29,135 nucleotides of DNA from Chloroflexota bacterium (GCA_021786265.1 JAJYNP010000040.1:1-29135), one strand, 5' to 3'; counted from the stretch's first letter, positions 16,498 to 24,142 are shown. Notes: generated by a model not told the origin, from the sequence alone. A program made the numbers and translations.

Positions 16498-17664
16498 ATG
16501 GAGGGACGCCCGCCTACATCAGACGTCGAGCCACTCGCCCCTGTCCGATGGATCCCCGGCGACGCCGAGCGCTCACCCGAACAGGGGATCGCCCTCTGCC
16601 TGTCTGGCGGCGGGAGTCGGGCGATGCTCTTCCACGTGGGCGCATTGATGCGCCTGAACGAGTTCGGACTGTTGCCCAAACTCGCCCGGGTCTCCAGCGT
16701 CTCCGGCGGGTCCATCACCGCTGGGATGCTCGCCGTCCAATGGTCGGGGCTCTCGTTCGAGGCGTCCGGTCGCGCTACCAGGTTCGGCGAGCTCGTGGTG
16801 AACCCGCTGCGGGCATTCGCCCGGCGCAGGATCGATGTCCCCGCGTTTCTCCGGGGGCTCCTGCCGGGCACCAGCCCCGCGCTCGAACTCGCCCGATCGC
16901 TCGATCGGTTCCTGTACCACGGTGCGACGCTGCGCGACCTGCCGGATGATCCGCCCCGGTTCGTGTTCAACGCGACGAACCTCGCCTCGGGCGTCCTGTG
17001 GCGGTTCTCGAAGCCGTACATGCGCGACTACCGGGTCGGGGAGGTCCGCGACCCCGATGTCGGCGTGGCGCTCGCGGTCGCCGCGTCGGCCGCCTTCCCG
17101 CCGTTCTTCTCGCCCGTGCGGCTGGCCGTCGACCCTGCGGCGTACACACCCGGCTCGGGCTCGCTCGACGACCCCCGCTGCCGCCGTCGGCCGGCGCTGG
17201 CGGACGGCGGCATCTACGACAACCTCGGGCTTGAGACCGCCTGGAAGCGCTACCAGACGGTCCTGGTCAGCGACGGCGGCGGTCATCTGGCCGACGACCC
17301 GGCACCGGCCGGCGATCTCCTGCGCCAGTCGCTGCGCGTCACGCAGGTGATCGACGGGCAGGTCCGCGCGCTCCGCAAGCGCATGCTGATCGACGGCTTT
17401 CGGGCCGGGGTACGCGAGGGCGCGTACTGGGGCATCCGGTCCGACATCGCCAACTACGGGCTGCCCGACACGCTCCCGTGTCCGTACGCTGCAACGCAGC
17501 GCCTCGCCGATGAGCCGACCCGCCTCACCCGCATGGCCGGCCGGACCCAGGAGCGGATGATCAACTGGGGCTACGCGGTCGCTGACGCCGCGCTTCGCCG
17601 GCATTACCTGCCCGACGCTCCGGCCCCCCGCGACTTCCCCCACCCGCGCTCTGGAGTCGGCTGA
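16498..17664 (+). CDS. patatin-like phospholipase
   Basis: Predicted lipid acyl hydrolase with the patatin Ser-Asp dyad, 388 residues. The oxyanion-hole loop is LSGGGSRA (35-42), the nucleophile is Ser69 in SVSGGSI, and the catalytic Asp236 lies in ADGGIYDNLG. All three elements are intact. No signal peptide or membrane segment is visible, so it acts on membranes from the cytosol. I prefer ATG 16498 because AGGAG sits at 16489-16493; ATG 16354 is an in-frame alternative adding 48 residues without conservation. The 248 bp before it hold a CCCA repeat run (about 16255-16272) and no obvious promoter. Its stop overlaps the next start by 1 nt (TGATG), making it the first gene of a four-gene cassette. 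Confidence 0.88.
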   Translation: MEGRPPTSDVEPLAPVRWIPGDAERSPEQGIALCLSGGGSRAMLFHVGALMRLNEFGLLPKLARVSSVSGGSITAGMLAVQWSGLSFEASGRATRFGELVVNPLRAFARRRIDVPAFLRGLLPGTSPALELARSLDRFLYHGATLRDLPDDPPRFVFNATNLASGVLWRFSKPYMRDYRVGEVRDPDVGVALAVAASAAFPPFFSPVRLAVDPAAYTPGSGSLDDPRCRRRPALADGGIYDNLGLETAWKRYQTVLVSDGGGHLADDPAPAGDLLRQSLRVTQVIDGQVRALRKRMLIDGFRAGVREGAYWGIRSDIANYGLPDTLPCPYAATQRLADEPTRLTRMAGRTQERMINWGYAVADAALRRHYLPDAPAPRDFPHPRSGVG

Positions 17665-19517
17665 TGGACCGGCGTGAGAGGACCAGCCCACTGTCCCAGG
17701 AGGCTGCACGTCCCAGCGCGTCGCCCCCCGCCGCGGATCAGCGTGCGCCGGACCGGCCGGATGTGGCGACCGCCGACCACGCCCGCCTCGCGCGCTTCGA
17801 TCCCGAGCCGCTCGTCGCACCGCTTGCGCGCGAGCTCTGGGTCATCGCCCAGGATCCCTCGGTCATGATCGACGGAGCGGTGCTCCGTGCGCGCGTCTCG
17901 ATCCCGTACGAGCGGCTCGAGCCGGGACCGCGCGGCCCTCGCTTCTGGGTCGTGGACTACGACGCCACGAACCACCGCCTCGTGGCCCCGGGCGATCCCG
18001 GTCCGGATGCCATCGCGACCTATCCGGACGCGCGACTCGCGAGCGAGCCTGCCGTGCGGGCCCAGAACGTGTACGCGGTGGCCGCGCGGACTCTCGCGAC
18101 CTTCGAGCACGCGCTCGGCCGCCGCCTCGGCTGGGGGTTCGCGGGCCACCAGCTGTCCCTCGTGCCGGCCGCGTTCGCCGAGCCGAATGCCTTCTACGAC
18201 CCCGACTCGTGCGCGATCCTCTTCGGCTTCTTCACCCCGTCCGAGCCGCGGCCGCAGGGTAGCGGGACCGTGTACACCGCGCTCTCGCACGACATCGTCG
18301 CGCACGAGACGACCCACGCGATCCTCGACGGTCTGCGGCGCCGCTTCGAGGAGCCCTCTCTGCCGGACCAGGCCGCGTTCCACGAGGCCCTCGCCGACAT
18401 CGTCGCACTGCTCTCGGTGTTCTCCCTGCCCGAGGCGGTGGGGCTGCTCGTCTCGCGCTCGGCCGGGGCCCGGACGGTCGCCGCCCGTGCCGTCACGAGC
18501 GGCGCGCTCGCCCGCACGGCGCTCCTTGGACTCGGGGAGGAGTTCGGGCGGGCCACGCGCGTGCACGGCGGCGATGCGCTCCGACGCTCGGTGACGCTCG
18601 CGGCGAACCCCGAGCTCCTCTCCGATCCGGCGTACCAGGAGCCGCACGCCCGCGGCGAGATCCTCGTGGCGGCGGTGGGCCGCGCCCTCCTCTCCATCTG
18701 GACCCGCCGGCTGCGCGACCTCCACGCTGCAGGAGCCCCTCTGAGCCGGGATCGCGTCGCCGACGAAGGGGCCAAGACCGCGGCGCACCTGCTGTCGATG
18801 TGCATCCGGGCGATCGACTATCTGCCGCCGGTCGACCTCTCCTTCGACGACTTCCTGGTGGCGCTGCTTGCGAGCGACGGCGAGGTCGTGCCCGACGATC
18901 GGCACGGCTATCGCAGGACCCTGCGGCGGGCCTTCGGCGGCTACGGGATCAGCGCCGCGCCGCCGCAGCGAATCGGCGCCCTCGGCCGGAAGAACGCCCT
19001 CTCCTACGCGGCCGTCCATGCGGACGAGCTGCGGCTGCGGCGCGACGAGGTATTCCGCATGCTCTGGCAAAACGCCGCCCGCCTGGACATCCCGACCGAC
19101 TACTACCTGTCGGTCGAGACGGTGACCCCGTGCGCCCGGATCGCCCCCGATGGGTTCATCGTGCGTGAGGTGGTGGCGACGTACATCCAGATGCTCGATG
19201 GCCCGGCGGCCGCCCTCCGCGCGCTCGCCGCCCGGCGGGGAGGCGAGCTCGTGCTCCCGGCGGGCGTGGACGAAGCCACTCGCCTCGAGCTCCTCGGCGG
19301 CGGGACGGTCGTCTTCGACGAGTTCGGGCGCCTCAAGTACCACCACCCGAAGCCGCTCCTCGACTGGGCGCGCCAATCGCGGCGGCTCGCCTACCTTGCC
19401 GGCCACGGCCTGCGCGACACGCGCGGCGGGATCGGCTACTCGCAGGGGCTCCCGCTCGGGCTGCGCTTCGCGGCCCTGCACGCGGCTGACGCCGCGACCC
19501 GGGGGGAGACGTGGTGA
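17664..19517 (+). CDS. thermolysin-type HEXXH metallopeptidase, cytosolic
   Basis: A 617-residue predicted zinc metallopeptidase of the gluzincin type. The core is DIVAHETTHAILDGL, with zinc ligands His214 and His218 and catalytic Glu215. HEALADIVALL follows, with Glu241 as the third ligand, 23 residues after His218; thermolysin-family (M4) enzymes have the same E-A-x-x-D arrangement. It differs from secreted M4 enzymes because it has no signal peptide and begins with a Pro/Ala/Arg-rich, probably disordered stretch of about 35 residues. Residues about 330-617 are not recognisable to me. ATG 17664 overlaps the patatin stop by 1 nt and the stop overlaps the MBL start (GTGA). The close coupling suggests the products act together; the substrate is unknown. 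Confidence 0.75.
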   Translation: MDRRERTSPLSQEAARPSASPPAADQRAPDRPDVATADHARLARFDPEPLVAPLARELWVIAQDPSVMIDGAVLRARVSIPYERLEPGPRGPRFWVVDYDATNHRLVAPGDPGPDAIATYPDARLASEPAVRAQNVYAVAARTLATFEHALGRRLGWGFAGHQLSLVPAAFAEPNAFYDPDSCAILFGFFTPSEPRPQGSGTVYTALSHDIVAHETTHAILDGLRRRFEEPSLPDQAAFHEALADIVALLSVFSLPEAVGLLVSRSAGARTVAARAVTSGALARTALLGLGEEFGRATRVHGGDALRRSVTLAANPELLSDPAYQEPHARGEILVAAVGRALLSIWTRRLRDLHAAGAPLSRDRVADEGAKTAAHLLSMCIRAIDYLPPVDLSFDDFLVALLASDGEVVPDDRHGYRRTLRRAFGGYGISAAPPQRIGALGRKNALSYAAVHADELRLRRDEVFRMLWQNAARLDIPTDYYLSVETVTPCARIAPDGFIVREVVATYIQMLDGPAAALRALAARRGGELVLPAGVDEATRLELLGGGTVVFDEFGRLKYHHPKPLLDWARQSRRLAYLAGHGLRDTRGGIGYSQGLPLGLRFAALHAADAATRGETW

Positions 19518-20812
19518 GCGAGTCACCGGTCAGGATCGACGTCCGTGCGTACAACGTCGGATTCGGGGACTGCCTCCTCGTCAGCTTCACGTACGCCCGC
19601 GCGATCGACGGGCGGGCCGAGCGGCACATGCTGATCGACTTCGGGACAAACCGGGCAGCTCCACACGGCCCGCGCCTCGCGGACGTGGCCAGCTTCATCG
19701 AGGCCGACACACACGGCAAGCTCGATGCCGTCGTCCTGACGCACCGTCACCGCGACCACCTCATGGGGTTCGACCCCGCTGTCGGCGGCGAGACGATCTT
19801 GCGCCTGGGGCCCGAAGTCGTCATCCGTCCCTGGACCGAGGTGCCTCCCACCGACGCAGGCGCGGGCGCCCTGACCAGCGGGCAGCGCGCACTCCTCGAC
19901 GTGCTGGAGGGCGGCCATCGATTTGCCGCGGCCCTCGCGGCTGCCTCGTTCGGCCCCCGGCCCCGCGAGGCCGAGGCGGAGATCACTGGGCTCGCTGCGA
20001 TGCAGCTGCGGAATGCCGACGCGATCGCCACGCTGGACAAACTCGCCAGGCAGGGGACACCCTTCTACGTACGCTTCGGCGACCCGCTTCCTGCCGACGT
20101 CCTGCCCGGGGTGTCGATGGAGGTCCTGGGGCCGCCCGATCCCGACACCTGGCCCGCCATTCGGTGCCAGGCGTCGACGAGCATCGAGTACTGGCTGGGC
20201 CTCGGGAGGGATGATCCTGCGGCGCTCGCGGCCATCGGGGCCGGGGCAGCACCGGCGGTCGTGGGGGCAGGTGACGCCGCTGCCCTTCTCGAACCCGGGC
20301 CCGGACGCTGGCTGATCGATCGCCTCGACGACCATCTCGTTCGCTCGGCCGAGCGGCTCGTCCACCAGCTCGACGGGGTGCTCAACAACACGAGCGTCAT
20401 CCTCCTCATCGAGGCGGCGGGGCACCGGCTGCTCTTCCCCGGCGATGCCCAGATCGAGAACTGGTCGTACGCCCTGACCGGGGCGCCGGACCACGAAGCG
20501 CTCTGCGAGCGCCTCCGGGGCGTCGACCTCTACAAGGTCGGGCACCACGGCAGCCGCAATGCCACCCCCCGCCGGACGCTCTTCCCGCTGCTCGCGCAGG
20601 CCTCCGCCGACCAGCGTGTGGCGCTCATGTCGACGCTACCCGGGACGTACGACCGGGCGAATGCCGTCCCGAGCGAGGCCCTCGTCACGTCGCTCTCGGC
20701 GCCGCCGTTCGTGCTCCTGCGGACCGACGCGGGCGATCCCGCGCGGCACGGCCGAGGAGTGCATGTCGCGGCGACCGGCTCGGGCCCGTTCGCGGTCGTG
20801 GCGGAACCATAG
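19514..20812 (+). CDS. ComEC-like soluble metallo-beta-lactamase-fold hydrolase
   Basis: A predicted MBL-fold hydrolase of 432 residues. It starts with VRAYNVGFGDCLLVSF and LIDFGTN, then the metal motif LTHRHRDHLMGF (His77, His79, Asp81, His82), LLFPGDAQIENW and YKVGHHGSRN. The GD-C-LL, FPGDAQ and VGHHGS motifs resemble the MBL domain of the DNA-uptake protein ComEC, but the membrane channel of ComEC is absent. An insert of about 170 residues separates the first and later motifs. GTG 19514 is favoured by GGGGGAG at 19502-19508 and overlaps the peptidase stop; GTG 19511 is the alternative. The substrate could be a nucleic acid, a phosphodiester or an ester; nothing local decides this. Confidence 0.82.
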   Translation: MSESPVRIDVRAYNVGFGDCLLVSFTYARAIDGRAERHMLIDFGTNRAAPHGPRLADVASFIEADTHGKLDAVVLTHRHRDHLMGFDPAVGGETILRLGPEVVIRPWTEVPPTDAGAGALTSGQRALLDVLEGGHRFAAALAAASFGPRPREAEAEITGLAAMQLRNADAIATLDKLARQGTPFYVRFGDPLPADVLPGVSMEVLGPPDPDTWPAIRCQASTSIEYWLGLGRDDPAALAAIGAGAAPAVVGAGDAAALLEPGPGRWLIDRLDDHLVRSAERLVHQLDGVLNNTSVILLIEAAGHRLLFPGDAQIENWSYALTGAPDHEALCERLRGVDLYKVGHHGSRNATPRRTLFPLLAQASADQRVALMSTLPGTYDRANAVPSEALVTSLSAPPFVLLRTDAGDPARHGRGVHVAATGSGPFAVVAEP

Positions 20813-20832
20813 CGGGCACCGGGAGGAGAGAG

Positions 20833-22143
20833 ATGACAGACCGCGAGACCGAACCGCCGTCGGGCAAGCTGACTGGGGCGCCATCGACTGGCGAGGGCTA
20901 CCTGGCCGCGGTGTGGCTGGTCAGCCCGTTCATGCCGTGGCTGGCGGCGGCCGTCACGGTGCTTGTGTACCTCCTCCTGCCGGCACAGGCAGGTTCCATG
21001 GCCGCGGCACCCACGCTTCCCTGGCTGGCGGTGGGCGCCGGGGTCGGGGTGACCGTCCTTGCCTGGCTCCTCCTGGCCATCCCCGTGCGACCGATGACCG
21101 CCGCGTCCAAGGTCCAGCCCCGTTTCTACAACGAGCTGCGGGAGCGCTACCAGCAGCTGCATGACCGGGCGCGAACCCTTGCGTCACCGTCGCAGGAGGC
21201 GGCAGTCGAGGCGCGGACCCAGCTGAACGTGGCGGACGAGCTCCTGACCGGGACAGGCGGAGAGCCGGCGCTGCGCTGGGCGCTCGCCCACGGCTACGTC
21301 AGCGTCCTCCGGGCGCTCCGCCGCGCGGAAGAGGCCCTGCTCATGGTCGAGAGCCAGGACGACCTCGTCGGTGAGGCGCTGCAGGACGAGCTATCGCTGG
21401 AGGCCTCGACCATCGGTGATCGCGAGCGCCTCCAGGGGATCCTGCGGGCCGCGACGTACAAGCTCTCGCCGGGTGCGGGCCTGGCGTTCCTGCCGCCGGA
21501 ACACGGCACGACCCAGCAGCCGGTCTCCGCGCTGACCGAAGCCGAGGCGAGGGAGGCGCTGCGGGAGATCCGCCACGCGGTCAACACGTTCCGTGACGAC
21601 GCGCGAGACGGGCTGATCAGGGCGCGCAACCAGCTCGCCTGGACGCTCCTGGCGGTGGCCGGCGCGACCTACCTGCTGCTGGCACTCGCCCTCGTCCTCG
21701 ACGTCGCCAAGATCTACATCGGGACGGCCTCGGCCTTCTACCTCGTGGGAGCGATCATCGGGCTCTTCGACCGTCTACGGGCCGAGGCATCCCGGACGAC
21801 GGCCATCGAGGACTTCGGGCTGTTCCAGGTGCGGCTCATGACCACGCCCATCATCTCGGGACTCGCTGCGGTGGCGGGCGTCTATCTTGTGTCGGTGGCG
21901 CCATCGCTCTTGCCCGCCAGCAACGCTGCGTCCGGTCAGTCGACGCTCGGTCAGGCGACCCCGCTCACGACCGTGTTCAACCTCCTGGAGAACCAGATCG
22001 GCCTCGTCTACGCGGCGGTCTTCGGTCTCGTCCCAGGGACCTTGACCGGCGGGCTCCGGCAGCAGGCCGACCGGCTGGAGCGCGACCTGCTGGCGAGCCA
22101 GCCCGCGACGAGCGCCAGCGGCTCGAACGCGGCCGGCGGCTAG
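20833..22143 (+). CDS. multi-pass membrane protein of unknown function
   Basis: I do not recognise a family. The 436-residue protein has two N-terminal hydrophobic segments (about 34-50 and 61-84), a long polar and probably helical cytosolic region (about 90-265, rich in Ala/Arg/Glu/Leu), and four more hydrophobic segments (about 268-290, 295-313, 337-360, 388-405). A short Ser/Ala/Gly-rich tail ends it. ATG 20833 is preceded by GGAGGAGAG at 20821-20829, one of the best ribosome sites in the window. It starts 20 nt after the MBL stop and is the last gene of the patatin-peptidase-MBL cassette. It could anchor the other products at the membrane or be the target or pore; this is inference. Confidence 0.8.
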   Translation: MTDRETEPPSGKLTGAPSTGEGYLAAVWLVSPFMPWLAAAVTVLVYLLLPAQAGSMAAAPTLPWLAVGAGVGVTVLAWLLLAIPVRPMTAASKVQPRFYNELRERYQQLHDRARTLASPSQEAAVEARTQLNVADELLTGTGGEPALRWALAHGYVSVLRALRRAEEALLMVESQDDLVGEALQDELSLEASTIGDRERLQGILRAATYKLSPGAGLAFLPPEHGTTQQPVSALTEAEAREALREIRHAVNTFRDDARDGLIRARNQLAWTLLAVAGATYLLLALALVLDVAKIYIGTASAFYLVGAIIGLFDRLRAEASRTTAIEDFGLFQVRLMTTPIISGLAAVAGVYLVSVAPSLLPASNAASGQSTLGQATPLTTVFNLLENQIGLVYAAVFGLVPGTLTGGLRQQADRLERDLLASQPATSASGSNAAGG

Positions 22144-22593
22144 TTTGCACGTCCTCCAGCGACCGCGCGGACCGCACCGTCGCGCCTGTGCCGTCGATAC
22201 TCGACTGGGTATTGACACGCTTCTTGACGGGAAGCAGCCACGGGTCGTGCCAAGGCGAGCGGTGGCGGGGGAGGGGACATGCCTGGCGCTGGCGGTCGCG
22301 GTCATAACGGGGTCGCTCGTTGCTCCCCGGGTGGCCGCGGCCCTCGCGGGTTCCGCGCCCGCGCGGCGCTCCTCGGCCCGAGCGGCTCTCCCAGGCACAC
22401 GAGCGTCTCGCACGGTCGCTCGGTACCGGCGCTCGAACTCGGCGCGCAAGCGGGCGTTCATCCGCGCTGCGGCGAGGGTGTGTTCGAGCCCGGCGTCGAG
22501 ATCCGCGGCTGCGGCGACGCCCACGCCGTCTGTCTTTGAGGTTTCACAACGAACCTCCTTGGGTTCGCTCCAGGTCACTTCCGATAAGAGAAG
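22144..22593. other. 450-bp region without a confident gene
   Basis: No + strand frame has convincing codon use. On the - strand a stretch of about 45 codons (about 22440-22555) has good G/C third positions and reads like ADLDAGLEHTLAAARMNARL, with a possible GTG start at 22576-22578. The frame degrades afterwards and runs antisense into the membrane-protein gene. It may be a decayed gene. A TTGACA at 22212-22217 has no matching -10 box. The right end (22530-22610) is noticeably richer in A/T than its surroundings. Confidence 0.5.
22538..22567. other. two mutually exclusive small hairpins
   Basis: GAGGTT (22538-22543) pairs with AACCTC (22552-22557), and CGAACC (22550-22555) pairs with GGTTCG (22562-22567). 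The two stems share bases, so only one can form. On the - strand the segment contains AAGGAGG followed by GTG at Shine-Dalgarno distance, but that frame closes after 27 codons. Confidence 0.35.
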
Positions 22594-23025
22594 TTATGTA
22601 ACATTACTCACGATGTCCGACGGGCGTCTGCCCAGGCCGGCGTCGAGCAGTGCACGGTCGAGCGTGGCCAGATATGAGTGTCGGGCGGCTGCGACGGCTG
22701 CATAGGCGGCGTCATACAGCGTGAGGTTGTGCTGCTCCGCGAGTGCGACGGCGTCGCCGAGTTCCGTCTGCGAGGGCGTGATCCGCGGGCAGATGACTGC
22801 CAAGGCCTCGAGCACCGTGACGACCTCGGGTGGTTCGACGCGGAGGCGGCCACGTAGCAGCACGTTCCCGATCTCGTACGCGGTGAGATCAAGAACGTAG
22901 AGGGCCGCCGACCGGCTCCGATGCAGATCGAGAAGCGCGCGCGAAGGTTCGACCTCTTCCTCACCCTCGGCGTGGAACCACTTCAGGACGACGCTGGCGT
23001 CACAGACGATGTCGATCGCCGGCAT
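22594..23025 (-). CDS. PIN-domain toxin (VapC-like)
   Basis: A 143-residue predicted ribonuclease toxin of the PIN fold. The metal-binding acidic residues are in CDASVVLKWFH near the N-terminus (Asp), TAYEIGNVLLRG (Glu), LTLYDAAYAAVA (Asp) and LATLDRALLDA (Asp), so the active site appears complete. The start is ATG 23023-23025, overlapping the upstream antitoxin gene by 26 nt, with GCGAGG just ahead; a GTG at 23044 is possible. The gene ends in a patch richer in A/T than its neighbours. It forms a two-gene unit with the RHH antitoxin at 23000-23257. Confidence 0.88.
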   Translation of the reverse strand: MPAIDIVCDASVVLKWFHAEGEEEVEPSRALLDLHRSRSAALYVLDLTAYEIGNVLLRGRLRVEPPEVVTVLEALAVICPRITPSQTELGDAVALAEQHNLTLYDAAYAAVAAARHSYLATLDRALLDAGLGRRPSDIVSNVT

Positions 23026-23257
23026 CCCGCGCCTCGCGGTCCTCACGGATCAGGTCGGCCGACTCGAACGTCCCATACGACGCGAGCGCCTCGCGTGCTC
23101 GCGTGACCGCAGTGTCCAGCTCCTCAGGCGCAGGCCATCCGAGCTCTCGGCGCGCCGCCTCCTCTAGGAAACGGCTCCGCGTGGTCCCGCGCGCCCCAGC
23201 CTCTCGGTCGATCCGCTCCAGCAGATCGTCGGGAACCGAGATCAGGACTTTGCCCAT
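23000..23257 (-). CDS. ribbon-helix-helix antitoxin (VapB-like)
   Basis: An 85-residue antitoxin. The N-terminal GKVLISVPDDLLERIDREA followed by TTRSRFLEEAARREL is a typical CopG/ribbon-helix-helix DNA-binding domain. The acidic C-terminal half would neutralise the PIN toxin. I choose ATG 23255-23257 because the RHH strand begins immediately after it; upstream in-frame codons run into the promoter. The -10 box ends only 7 nt before the ATG, so the mRNA is probably leaderless. Autorepression through the adjacent inverted repeat is expected for the family. Confidence 0.85.
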   Translation of the reverse strand: MGKVLISVPDDLLERIDREAGARGTTRSRFLEEAARRELGWPAPEELDTAVTRAREALASYGTFESADLIREDREARDAGDRHRL

Positions 23258-23264
23258 CGATCTG

Positions 23265-23293
23265 AGGATATCCAGCGGATATCGCGATGTCAA
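23265..23293 (-). promoter_or_regulatory. vapBC promoter with overlapping inverted-repeat operator
   Basis: On the - strand: TTGACA (23293-23288), a 17-bp spacer, TATCCT (23270-23265), then 7 nt to the antitoxin ATG. The perfect inverted repeat GATATCC-3-GGATATC (23267-23283) covers the -10 box and half of the spacer, the expected place for an autoregulatory RHH operator. Confidence 0.75.
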
Positions 23294-23327
23294 GTGCGGT
23301 GCCCAACCCACCCGACCGGATCGCCAC

Positions 23328-23435
23328 TCAAGCCTGTTCGATTCGGAGATGGTCCACTACCGGCGCGTACCGGGGCGCCAGGTCGCGGATGACGGTCGCG
23401 ACGTTGGCCCAGCCGCCGATGGTCGGTGTCGCCAC
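23328..23435 (-). CDS. possible 35-residue small protein
   Basis: GTG at 23433-23435 follows GGAGG with a 6-nt spacer, and the 35 codons have the G/C-rich third positions of real genes here. The product begins MATPTIGGWANVATVIRDL and ends in HLRIEQA, with no recognisable domain. It starts 59 nt after the second PIN gene on the same strand and could share its mRNA. It may also be a remnant of a longer gene. Confidence 0.35.
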   Translation of the reverse strand: MATPTIGGWANVATVIRDLAPRYAPVVDHLRIEQA

Positions 23436-23494
23436 CCTCCCCCTCCAATGCCCGGCGCCAGGAGTACAACCGCGCGGGCGACGGATGCGGCTGT

Positions 23495-23890
23495 TCAGAC
23501 GCCGGTCGGTCCGATCACCGGGATCAGATGGCTGACGGCCCGCCGGAGCCGCCCATCGATCGTGATGAGCACGCCGTCGATCGCGGCGGCCAGAGCCACG
23601 TATTCGGCATCGTAGGTCTTGGCCCATCCGAGCCGGTCCGCCATCTCGAAGGCGGCCCGCGATCCATCCGGCAGGTCGCGGGCGACGACAGGCGACGCCC
23701 CGAGACGCTCGAGCGCTTCGCGCGCGAGGCTGGAGGAGATCTCTCGGCGCCAGGCGAGCTCGTGGAGCGCCGATGTCGCCTCCGACCAGAGGAGGTGCGG
23801 CGCGACGAGCTCGTACGCCGCGAGCGGCTCGAAGCCGGCACTGGACAGGCATGCCTGGACCACGACGCTCGCGTCGACCACGTGCTGCAT
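23495..23890 (-). CDS. second PIN-domain toxin (VapC-like)
   Basis: A 131-residue PIN-domain protein. Acidic residues are in VVDASVVVQACL (Asp), WSEATSALHELAWR (Glu), KTYDAEYVALAAAIDG (Asp) and LITIDGRLRRA (Asp), the standard four-residue site of PIN ribonucleases. ATG 23888-23890 begins 3 nt after the stop of the HTH gene upstream, so the pair is a toxin-antitoxin-type operon. The sequence is clearly different from the first PIN toxin, so this is not a local duplication. Confidence 0.87.
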   Translation of the reverse strand: MQHVVDASVVVQACLSSAGFEPLAAYELVAPHLLWSEATSALHELAWRREISSSLAREALERLGASPVVARDLPDGSRAAFEMADRLGWAKTYDAEYVALAAAIDGVLITIDGRLRRAVSHLIPVIGPTGV

Positions 23891-23893
23891 CGT

Positions 23894-24142
23894 TCAGTGG
23901 CCGATCCGCGACCGGCGTAACGCGGCGATGACGTCCGGCATGGGCTCGCCGGTGAGGGTCGCGCGCCAGCCCTCGGGCACCGGCAGCACGTCCCCGCCGG
24001 CCGAGGCCTCTCGGAGGTCCGCCTCCTCGATGACGTGCTGCGTGCCGATCTTCCGCGCAGGGAGCCTTCCCTCGCGGATCCAGCGACGAATCGTCTCGGG
24101 CTTCCGACCGACTCGTCGTGCCGCCTGCGGCACTGTAAGCAT
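23894..24142 (-). CDS. excisionase-type HTH protein, probable antitoxin
   Basis: An 82-residue protein with an N-terminal MerR/excisionase-like helix-turn-helix (MLTVPQAARRVGRKPETIRRWIREGRLPARKIG, cut here as motif text in two parts: VGRKPETIRRWI and GRLPARKIG). The C-terminal 40 residues are acidic and hydrophobic, including PMPDVIAALRR, suitable for binding the toxin. GGAGAAG lies just before ATG 24142. Its stop is 3 nt from the PIN toxin start. Pairing of this HTH type with PIN toxins is known but less common than RHH or AbrB antitoxins. Confidence 0.75.
   Translation of the reverse strand: MLTVPQAARRVGRKPETIRRWIREGRLPARKIGTQHVIEEADLREASAGGDVLPVPEGWRATLTGEPMPDVIAALRRSRIGH

Noticed and set aside
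17604..19526. A 640-codon open frame on the - strand opposite the peptidase gene
   Set aside because: The + strand frame has HEXXH and third-ligand motifs and correct overlaps with neighbours; the - strand frame is low-complexity Arg/Glu/Val-rich sequence without motifs.
22212..22217. TTGACA as a -35 box downstream of the membrane-protein gene
   Set aside because: No acceptable -10 hexamer at 16-18 bp and no gene downstream on the + strand.
22560..22575. GGGTTCG segment considered as a tRNA T-arm
   Set aside because: No matching acceptor, D or anticodon stems within 80 nt on either strand. No tRNA could be supported elsewhere in the window.
22145..22705. A 186-codon + strand open frame across the gap and the vapC-like gene
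   Set aside because: Its right part is antisense to the PIN toxin, and its composition (Ala/Arg/Ser/Pro-rich) is that of a shadow frame.
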